From Thermoplasmata archaeon (lineage in GTDB: Archaea; Thermoplasmatota; Thermoplasmata; Lutacidiplasmatales; UBA184): DNA of 38,964 bases. Each line of letters starts with the position of its first letter. The stretch's first letter is position 1. A model generated the notes under the pieces. It made no database searches. It was given only the letters and a program-made list of their open reading frames with translations, and was not told the origin of the DNA. This document shows, in pieces, positions 26,421 through 33,019 of this stretch. Position numbers and translations under genes: made by a program. The stretch lies in NCBI GenBank assembly GCA_021844945.1, contig JAKBSJ010000002.1, positions 1-38,964 on the forward strand, given 5' to 3'.

Positions 26421-26729
26421 TCGAACCCGAGCACCACGAGCCCGAAGAGGTGGGGTCCAAGGACCGTGGAAGAGCCGGCCATCGTTCGGTCTCCTTCGTT
26501 CCCGGCGCCCCCTGGATAGTCCCTTCCCGCCGTGCCGACGATCCTCTCACCGGTCCTTCGACACCCCGATTTAGCCCGGCTAGGTTTCGAGAGGTGGCCC
26601 GCATCCGTCGCTCCCCTCCTACGGGATCCTTCGGCCCGCAAAGCGACGAAAAGGCCGTGACATCGCGTCGCCGCCGGGCGGCACTCATCGACCGATAGCT
26701 AAAATCCCACGCGAGCGATTGGAGGAGAG
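26421..26729. other. Intergenic region of about 309 bp without a convincing gene
   Basis: No open frame here has a recognisable product and I found no tRNA-like fold. It holds two A/T islands: CGATTTAGCC near 26568-26577 and AGCTAAAATC at 26697-26706, the latter serving moeB. An antisense frame starting at 26482 with its own GGAG site runs into the 3' end of ksgA (see findings). A small RNA cannot be excluded. Confidence 0.5.
26697..26726 (+). promoter_or_regulatory. TATA-like box and Shine-Dalgarno site for moeB
   Basis: AGCTAAAATC at 26697-26706 is followed by GGAGGA at 26721-26726, 3 nt before the ATG. Both signals point to the ATG at 26730. If this TATA box is used, the transcript would begin near the start codon and the GGAGGA might not be transcribed in full, so a second, upstream promoter is possible. 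Confidence 0.45.
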
Positions 26730-27953
26730 ATGGGAAAGGCGACGGGCAAAGCGGAAGGCGGCCGACCGGCGCTCCGCCCCCTCCCTGGGGCCGGTACCCG
26801 CGCGGAGGACGGCTACGCATTGAGCCGCGAGGACCTCGCCCGCTACAGCCGTCATGTGCTCCTCCGCGAAGTGGGGGTCGAGGGCCAACGCCGGCTGCAA
26901 CGCGCGAAGGTGCTGATAGTCGGCGCCGGCGGGCTCGGCTCCCCGATAGCGCTCTACCTCGCCGCTGCCGGGGTGGGCGAGATCGGCCTCGTGGATTTCG
27001 ATCGCGTGGACGTCTCGAACCTCCAACGGCAAATCCTCTACAGCACGGAGGACGTCGGCGAGCGCAAGGTCGAAGCGGCCCGTCGGCGGATTCGCGCGGC
27101 GAACCCGCACGTGCGGGTGGCGGTTCACGAGGCATCCTTGTCGAGGGAGAATGCGATGGAGATCCTTCGCCCGTACGATGTCGTCGTCGACGGCACCGAC
27201 AACTTCGCGACCCGCTATCTCGTCAACGACGCCTGTGTACTGCTCGGCAAACCGAACGTCTACGGCTCGATCTACCGGTTCGAGGGGCAGGCCAGCGTCT
27301 TCGACGCACGTTCCGGACCCTGCTACCGTTGCCTGTATTCGGAGCCTCCGCCACCCGGAATGGTCCCTTCGTGCGGGGAGGCGGGTGTCCTCGGCGTTCT
27401 GCCGGGACTCATCGGGCTCGTCCAGGCGACGGAGACGGTGAAGCTCATCTTAGGGATCGGAGAGACGTTGGTCGGCCGGCTGATGCTGTACGACGCGCTG
27501 GCGATGCGGGTTCGGGAGCTGGAGGTGCGCAAGGACCCGAACTGCGTGATCTGCGGCCCTCACGCCACCCAGCGCGAACTGATCGACTACCCGGCCTTCT
27601 GCGGCACGGTCGCGTCGGGAAACGAGCCGACGGGGAGATCCGAGGTCACGCCGTCAACGCTCGCGACCGAGTTGCGCGGTCCCGAAGCCCCGACGCTCAT
27701 CGACGTGCGCGAGCCGGGGGAGTGGGCGATCGCGAGGATCGACGGCGCTCGACTCATCCCCCAGGGGGAGCTCGCCGAATGCCTGGACGAGCTGACGTCC
27801 GCCCGTGCGCTGGTCCTTTATTGCAAGTCCGGCGAACGCAGCCGCGACGCGGCCGATCTGCTCCTCAACCTCGGCTTCCGCAACGTCCGTAGCCTGCGCG
27901 GAGGGATCGACGCTTGGACTCAGGAGATCGATCCTTCGCTTCCGAGGTACTGA
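26730..27953 (+). CDS. moeB: MoeB/ThiF-type adenylyltransferase with C-terminal rhodanese domain
   Basis: A 407-residue E1-like enzyme that adenylates the C-terminus of a ubiquitin-like sulfur carrier (MoaD, ThiS or SAMP). Residues ~36-280 hold the E1 domain: KVLIVGAGGLGSPIALYLAA, DFDRVDVSNLQRQILY and DGTDNFATRYLVND. Zinc-binding CYRC (~198) and CVIC (~271) are present, along with PSCGEAGV, where MoeB/ThiF-type enzymes keep a conserved cysteine. A rhodanese domain follows (~305-400), with active-site cysteine in LYCKSGERSR. The architecture matches eukaryotic MOCS3/Uba4, which activates and thiolates in one polypeptide. A sulfur carrier activated here could supply the tRNA thiolase encoded at 17261; that link is inference. 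Confidence 0.93.
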   Translation: MGKATGKAEGGRPALRPLPGAGTRAEDGYALSREDLARYSRHVLLREVGVEGQRRLQRAKVLIVGAGGLGSPIALYLAAAGVGEIGLVDFDRVDVSNLQRQILYSTEDVGERKVEAARRRIRAANPHVRVAVHEASLSRENAMEILRPYDVVVDGTDNFATRYLVNDACVLLGKPNVYGSIYRFEGQASVFDARSGPCYRCLYSEPPPPGMVPSCGEAGVLGVLPGLIGLVQATETVKLILGIGETLVGRLMLYDALAMRVRELEVRKDPNCVICGPHATQRELIDYPAFCGTVASGNEPTGRSEVTPSTLATELRGPEAPTLIDVREPGEWAIARIDGARLIPQGELAECLDELTSARALVLYCKSGERSRDAADLLLNLGFRNVRSLRGGIDAWTQEIDPSLPRY

Positions 27954-28098
27954 CGGGGACGGTCGGCGTCCCGTGAGTTACGGGAGGCATAGGGTGCATC
28001 CGGGCGGTACGTCGGGCCCCCAAGCGCTCCTCCTCCAACCCTCGTTCGGTACCGACGATAAATCGGGAGTACGGCCCTAACCTTCCCGGCAAGATGCA

Positions 28099-28107
28099 TT
28101 TATATAC
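28099..28107 (+). promoter_or_regulatory. Strong TATA box for the thermosome gene
   Basis: TTTATATAC matches the archaeal TATA consensus closely and lies about 35 nt before the ATG at 28138, leaving a leader of roughly 10 nt. It is among the strongest promoters in the window, as expected for an abundant chaperonin. An upstream in-frame TTG at 28117 would be too close to it. Confidence 0.7.
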
Positions 28108-28137
28108 AAGAGCATTTTGCCAAACACTGGTGTCACC

Positions 28138-29757
28138 ATGCTGCAGGGAACGCCTATTCTCATCCTGAAGGAAGGAACCGAACGCGACCGCGGCCGCAAT
28201 GCAACCCAGAACAACATCGCTGCGGCGCGGGCCGTCGCGGATGCCGTCCGGACCACGCTCGGACCGCGGGGCATGGACAAGATGCTCGTCGATTCGATGG
28301 GCGATATCACGATCACGAACGACGGCGTGACGATCCTCAAGGAGGTCGATGTCGAACACCCGGCCGCGAAGATGCTGGTCGAAGTCGCGAAAACCCAGGA
28401 CCAGCAGTGCGGCGACGGGACGACTACCGCGGTCGTTCTCGCCGGCGAACTGCTCAAGCGCTCGGAGTACCTGCTCGAACAGAACATCCACCCCACCGTG
28501 ATCACGAAGGGGTTCGACGTCGCGAACACCGAGGCCCAGCGCATCATCGAGAAGGAGATCGGGATACCGGTCAAGACGGACGACGTCGGAATCTTGACGG
28601 ACTGCGCGCGCACCGCGATGGGCTCGAAGGGGGTCTTCGGCTCGCGCGAACACCTCGCCGAGGTCGCCGTCAAGGCCGTCCAGAAGATCGTCGAGACCCG
28701 GGGCGATCGCGTGGTCGCGGACGTCGACCAGATCAAGATTGAGAAGCGGCACGGTGGCACGATTGCGGACACCGAGCTGATTGAGGGAATCCTCCTCGAC
28801 AAGGAGCGGGGGCACCCGAGGATGCCGACCTCGATCTCCAACGCTAAGATCGCGCTACTGAACTCCGCCCTCGAGATCAAGAAGACCGAGATCGAGAGCA
28901 AGATCAACATCAAGAACCCGACCCAGATCCAGAGCTTCCTCGACGAGGAGGACAAGACCTTCCGCCGGATCGTCAGTCAGATCAAGGCCGCCGGCGCGAA
29001 CGTCGTGGTCAGCCAGAAGGGGATCGACGACGTCGTCCTTCACTACCTCGCGAAGGAAGGGATCTACGCGGTCAAGCAGGTCAAGGAGTCCGACCTTCAG
29101 AAGCTCTCCCGCGCGACCGGCGGCAAGATCGTGACCGGCATCGCCGAACTCACGAGCGCCGACCTCGGCAACGCGGCCCTCGTGGACGAACGCAAGGTCG
29201 GCGAGGACCGGATGACGTTCGTCACCGGCTGCAAGAACCCGCGCTCGGTATCGATCCTCATCCGCGGCGGCACGGAGCACGTCACGCAGGAGGTCGAGCG
29301 CTCGCTCCACGATGCGCTCAAGGTCGTCGCGAGCGTCCTCGAGGACGGCGTCGTCTGCCCCGGTGGCGGCGCGACCGAGATCGATCTCGCGGTCCGCCTT
29401 CGTAAGTTCGCCCCGACCGTGGGCGGCCGCGAGCAGCTCGCCGTAGAGGCCTTCGCCCAGGCGCTCGAGGTCGTTCCGTGGGCCCTGGCCGAGAACGGCG
29501 GCTACGACTCGATTGACACGCTCATCGAGCTGCGCAGCGCCCACGAGGGTGCGAAGACCAACAAGAACGTCGGCGTGAACCTCGAGAACGGAAAGGCTGC
29601 GGACATGTGGAAGCTCCACGTGGTCGAGCCGGCCCGGGTGAAACGTCAGGCACTCTCGAGCGCCGTCGAGGTCGCGAACATGGTCCTGCGCATCGACGAC
29701 GTCATTGCGTCGAAGAAGTCCGGCCCGTCGTCCCCCAAGGGCGGCGGCATGGACTGA
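28138..29757 (+). CDS. thsA: Thermosome (group II chaperonin) subunit
   Basis: A 539-residue subunit of the archaeal CCT-like double-ring chaperonin, which folds proteins using ATP. It starts GTPILILKEGTERDRGRNA after MLQ and shows TTLGPRGMDKMLVDSMGDIT, NDGVTILKEV and the ATPase motif GDGTTTAVVLAGELL (~92). The apical and intermediate domains continue through GGTEHVTQEVERSLHDAL and CPGGGATEIDLAVRL. The tail SPKGGGMD is a short form of the Gly/Met-rich end. I chose the ATG at 28138 from the TATA position and the homology start. It is a single-gene unit, with the convergent amidase gene just after it. Another thermosome subunit may exist elsewhere. Confidence 0.97.
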   Translation: MLQGTPILILKEGTERDRGRNATQNNIAAARAVADAVRTTLGPRGMDKMLVDSMGDITITNDGVTILKEVDVEHPAAKMLVEVAKTQDQQCGDGTTTAVVLAGELLKRSEYLLEQNIHPTVITKGFDVANTEAQRIIEKEIGIPVKTDDVGILTDCARTAMGSKGVFGSREHLAEVAVKAVQKIVETRGDRVVADVDQIKIEKRHGGTIADTELIEGILLDKERGHPRMPTSISNAKIALLNSALEIKKTEIESKINIKNPTQIQSFLDEEDKTFRRIVSQIKAAGANVVVSQKGIDDVVLHYLAKEGIYAVKQVKESDLQKLSRATGGKIVTGIAELTSADLGNAALVDERKVGEDRMTFVTGCKNPRSVSILIRGGTEHVTQEVERSLHDALKVVASVLEDGVVCPGGGATEIDLAVRLRKFAPTVGGREQLAVEAFAQALEVVPWALAENGGYDSIDTLIELRSAHEGAKTNKNVGVNLENGKAADMWKLHVVEPARVKRQALSSAVEVANMVLRIDDVIASKKSGPSSPKGGGMD

Positions 29758-29772
29758 GCGATCCCTTCGACC

Positions 29773-30954
29773 CTACCGCACGGCGCGGGCGACCGCACCG
29801 CTTGCCGCGAGGGCGAGCAGCGAGGAGTCCGCGCCCTCGGCCCCGATGAGTCCGAGCCCGACCGGCGCATCGTCGACGGTCCCTATGGGTATCGCAAGCT
29901 CCGGTAGACCGCCCAGCGTCGCGATCGCCTCTAGCGAGATGATCCGTTCGCGCGATGCGACCGGATCCGCGGGCGGGTCCTCCCGGAGCCGGGGGGCCGG
30001 TCCCGGTGCGGCCGGCACGACGATCGCGGTTCCCGCCGGGGTGGCCGCGCGCACGACCGATTGGAACTTCTTTCGGTAGTCGTAGGCGGCCTCGGCGGCG
30101 GCCCGTGTCACCATCGAGGCGTCGCGGAATCGCCCGGCGATCGCCGCGGCGAATCGCGGTTGCGCCTCCGCGATCCAGGGGCCGTGGACCTGCCAGGCTT
30201 CGAAGGCGGAGATGGTCCGGTAGGTCTGATACGCCCGGGCGGGGAGATCGGGATAGATCCGAATCTCCTCCATCGGGCCGAAGAGCTCGTGGGCACGGCT
30301 CCGTAGTTCCTCTGTCACCCTCGGACCGGCAATCTCGAAAGCGTCGGCGGCCCAGAGGAAGCGATAAGGGGCTACCCCCGTCGGCTCTCCGAGGAGCACC
30401 GAACCTATGCGCGCGAGGAGGGCCCCATCGCGTGCGAACCATCCGACCGTGTCAAAGCTCGGTGCGAGGGGGGTCACCCCGCCGAGCGAGATCCGTCCCG
30501 TCGTGGGCCGCATCCCGAAGATACCGCAGTAGCTAGCCGGAACCCTCGTCGACCCCCCGGTATCGGTACCCACGGCAAAGTCGACCAGCGCCCGAGCGAC
30601 CGCCGACGCCGATCCGCTCGAGGACCCTCCCGGGGTGCGGTCGGGCGCGCGCGGATTGAGGGGCGTGCCGTAGAATTCGTTTTCCCCCTGAACGCCGAAG
30701 GCCAGCTCATCGAGCACCGTCTTCCCTTCGAGTCGCGCGCCGGCCGCGAGCAGCTGTTCGATCACCGGGCTCGATCGAGCGGCGGGCGGGTGGGTCCGCA
30801 GCCAGTCCGGGTTGCCGGACGACTTGCGCACGGCGGCAACGTCGAACGTGTCCTTGGCTGCGAACGAGAGGCCGTTCAACGGTCCCGTACCGGTCGGAAG
30901 GCGATGCAGATGGGGCCCGGGTACGAAGGCATCGGTGCGGGGCGGCTCGGTCAT
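29773..30954 (-). CDS. Amidase-signature family protein
   Basis: A 393-residue serine hydrolase with the Ser-cisSer-Lys triad: K34 in FAAKDTFDVA, the serine-rich GGSSSGSASAVA (109-120), and S135 in VGTDTGGSTRVPASYCGIFG. Members cleave amides such as acylamides, indoleacetamide or Glu-tRNA(Gln). The length (~390) is shorter than GatA (~480) and no gatB/gatC genes are adjacent, so a stand-alone amidase is the better call. I chose the ATG at 30954, which has a TATA-like element ~27 nt upstream. A frame extension to 31023 would include the promoter. It is convergent with the thermosome gene. Confidence 0.9.
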   Translation of the reverse strand: MTEPPRTDAFVPGPHLHRLPTGTGPLNGLSFAAKDTFDVAAVRKSSGNPDWLRTHPPAARSSPVIEQLLAAGARLEGKTVLDELAFGVQGENEFYGTPLNPRAPDRTPGGSSSGSASAVARALVDFAVGTDTGGSTRVPASYCGIFGMRPTTGRISLGGVTPLAPSFDTVGWFARDGALLARIGSVLLGEPTGVAPYRFLWAADAFEIAGPRVTEELRSRAHELFGPMEEIRIYPDLPARAYQTYRTISAFEAWQVHGPWIAEAQPRFAAAIAGRFRDASMVTRAAAEAAYDYRKKFQSVVRAATPAGTAIVVPAAPGPAPRLREDPPADPVASRERIISLEAIATLGGLPELAIPIGTVDDAPVGLGLIGAEGADSSLLALAASGAVARAVR

Positions 30955-30975
30955 TTCTCGGGCCACGCCGCCCGG

Positions 30976-30985
30976 CCATAGAAGG
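30976..30985 (-). promoter_or_regulatory. Possible TATA-like box for the amidase gene
   Basis: On the minus strand CCTTCTATGG is centred about 27 nt before the ATG at 30954. The match is weak, but the position agrees with the other leaderless genes. Confidence 0.3.
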
Positions 30986-31020
30986 GTTCGCGAGTTCGCG
31001 CGGCAGCGCATCGAAGACCT

Positions 31021-31027
31021 CATAACG
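31021..31027 (+). promoter_or_regulatory. Possible TATA-like box for the gene at 31049
   Basis: CATAACG is centred about 25 nt before the ATG at 31049, preceded by CCT. It is a weak match. Confidence 0.3.
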
Positions 31028-31048
31028 CGGACCCGTTAGGTCGACCGC

Positions 31049-31450
31049 ATGCGCACGAAACCGGTCGAGGGAGTGCTCCGGCTCGACGTCGTTTCCCTCG
31101 ACCCGAGGCCGGCCGTCTACCTTGCATACGATGGACTCGCCGGGCTGTCGCTCCGCCCGCTGCTGCGCGACCTTATCGAGGAGTTACAACGCAAGGGCTC
31201 GGCGGACCTCACCGCCTTCCTCGCGGCGATCCGAGAACGTCGCTCGGGCTACCTGCACATCTACTTCTCCGACTACGTCAGCTACGGGATCGGGGGCGGG
31301 GACGCGACGGCCGAGTTCTTCTACGGTACGTTCCTCTTGTTGTACGAGCCCGCTCGCCCCGCGGGGGCCGAGGCGGCCGTTCCCGAGCATCTCGCGCTCG
31401 TGCGCCCCGGGAGCGTGGAGCGCCTGTCGCTCGAGGGCCTCGCCGGCTGA
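31049..31450 (+). CDS. Uncharacterised protein of 133 residues
   Basis: I do not recognise this protein. It opens with a hydrophilic beta-like stretch (VEGVLRLDVVSLDPRPAVYL), then a helix rich in leucine and arginine (LSLRPLLRDLIEELQRKG). An aromatic/glycine-rich segment (GYLHIYFSDYVSYGIGGGDA) and a hydrophobic FFYGTFLLLYEP follow. There are no cysteines and no clear signal or transmembrane helix, so it is probably a soluble single-domain protein. Codon use matches its neighbours and a TATA-like element precedes it. It ends 44 nt before the lysS ATG on the same strand and might be co-transcribed with it. Confidence 0.7.
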   Translation: MRTKPVEGVLRLDVVSLDPRPAVYLAYDGLAGLSLRPLLRDLIEELQRKGSADLTAFLAAIRERRSGYLHIYFSDYVSYGIGGGDATAEFFYGTFLLLYEPARPAGAEAAVPEHLALVRPGSVERLSLEGLAG

Positions 31451-31494
31451 ACGAAGCCTCTTTGTCCCCCGCCCACTCCGGGTGCGCGGGGCCG

Positions 31495-32979
31495 ATGCCG
31501 TCGGAGGAGTCCTCTCTCGAGGCCGAGCGACGCTCGAAGATCGAGCGGCTTCGCTCCCGCCGCATCGAACCCTACCCCCATTCCTTCCCGGGCCGCGTCC
31601 CCACGCGAGAGGTCGCCGCCGCGGCGAGCCGGCTCGCGGTGGGAGAGGAATCGGCCCATGCCGAGTACCGCGTCGCGGGGCGCCTAAGGAGCGTGCGAAC
31701 GCACGGAAGGGCCTCGTTCGCCGATCTCGTCGACCAATCCGGAACGCTCCAACTCGTCCTGCGAAGCGACGTTCTCGGAGATGAGGCCTATGCTGCCTGG
31801 CTGAGCGACCTCGATCCGGGGGACATCATCGGAGCGATCGGGTACGCCGGGCGGACTCGCCGGGGGGAGAACTCCCTCGTCGCGCGGTCGCTCGTCCTGC
31901 TCGCCAAAGCGATCTCCCCGCCCCCGGAGAAGTACCACGGCCTCAAGGACGAAGAGCAACGGATCCGACGGCGCTACCTCGACCTGCTCGCCTCCGAGGA
32001 CGTGCGACGGCGGTTCCGCCTGCGCTCCGAGATCGTGCAGGAGGTCCGACGCGCCTTCGACGCGGCCGGATTCCTGGAGGTCGAGACCCCGATCCTCCTA
32101 CCGGTAGCGAGCGGGGCCGCCGCAGCCCCCTTCGTGACCCATTCTCGCTACCTCGACGAAGAGCTGCAGCTGCGCATCGCGATCGAGCTCTCGCTCAAGC
32201 GCCTCCTAGTCGGCGGGCTCGAACGGGTCTACGAGATCGGCCGCTGCTTCCGCAACGAAGACCTCGACGCGACCCACTCTCCCGAGTTCACGATGCTCGA
32301 GGCGTACTGGGCCTACGCGGACTACCACGATCTGCGGCGGCTCCTGGAGGACCTCTTCGAGCGCGTTGCCGCGCGAACGCAGGAGCTTATGCCCAACGTT
32401 CCGGAGGTTCGCGCGGCGACCGACCGGTTCCGACCCCCGTTCCCAACCCTCGATTTCGTGGAAAGCCTCGAGCGGGCCAGCGGGATCTCCCGCGTCGCGG
32501 ACCTGAGCGTGGACGAGCTCCGGCTCCGCGCCCGGGCGATCGGAGCTACCGTTCCGGACGATTCTCCCCCCGGGATTTTCCTCGACAAGCTGTTCGAGCA
32601 CTATGTCGAGCCCACGATCGATCACGTCTCCTTCGTAATCGATCACCCCGCCAGCACGACGCCGCTCGCGAAACGTCACCGGTCCAAAGCGGGGCGCGTG
32701 GAACGATTCGAGGTCTTCTGCCGCTCCTTCGAGCTGGGGAACGCCTATACCGAGCTCAATGACCCGGACGAGCAGGAACGTCGGTTTCGCGAGCAGCTCA
32801 GCGCGCGGGGCGAAGACACCTATGCGTACGACGCCGACTTCGTCGCGGCGATGCGTTACGGAATGCCCCCGGCAACCGGCATCGGCATCGGTATCGACCG
32901 TCTTGTAATGGCGCTCCTCGGCGCCACGTCGATCAAGGACGTCCTGCTGTTTCCCCAAACGCGGGCCCGCTCGGGCTGA
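31495..32979 (+). CDS. lysS: Lysine-tRNA ligase, class II
   Basis: A 494-residue class II synthetase. The N-terminal OB-fold anticodon domain spans ~45-150 (VAGRLRSVRTHGRASFADLV). The linker YHGLKDEEQRIRRRYLDLL is typical of bacterial LysRS. Motif 2 is GRCFRNEDLDATHSPEFTML (~residue 250) and motif 3 is GIGIGIDRLVMALLG (~462). FELGNAYTELNDPDEQERRF supports lysine specificity. Many euryarchaea use the unrelated class I LysRS instead, so this gene may be a transfer. The ATG at 31495 is preferred over the TTG at 31462, since the latter would leave no leader and overlap an A/T-rich stretch (CCTCTTTGTCC) that could be the promoter. Confidence 0.94.
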   Translation: MPSEESSLEAERRSKIERLRSRRIEPYPHSFPGRVPTREVAAAASRLAVGEESAHAEYRVAGRLRSVRTHGRASFADLVDQSGTLQLVLRSDVLGDEAYAAWLSDLDPGDIIGAIGYAGRTRRGENSLVARSLVLLAKAISPPPEKYHGLKDEEQRIRRRYLDLLASEDVRRRFRLRSEIVQEVRRAFDAAGFLEVETPILLPVASGAAAAPFVTHSRYLDEELQLRIAIELSLKRLLVGGLERVYEIGRCFRNEDLDATHSPEFTMLEAYWAYADYHDLRRLLEDLFERVAARTQELMPNVPEVRAATDRFRPPFPTLDFVESLERASGISRVADLSVDELRLRARAIGATVPDDSPPGIFLDKLFEHYVEPTIDHVSFVIDHPASTTPLAKRHRSKAGRVERFEVFCRSFELGNAYTELNDPDEQERRFREQLSARGEDTYAYDADFVAAMRYGMPPATGIGIGIDRLVMALLGATSIKDVLLFPQTRARSG

Positions 32980-33019
32980 TGCCCCGCCGCGCAAACTTCT
33001 TTGACCGTGCCAGGGTGGG

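Noticed and set aside
29773-30954. Amidase considered as GatA of the tRNA amidotransferase
   Set aside because: The protein is about 90 residues shorter than GatA and no gatB or gatC lies nearby.
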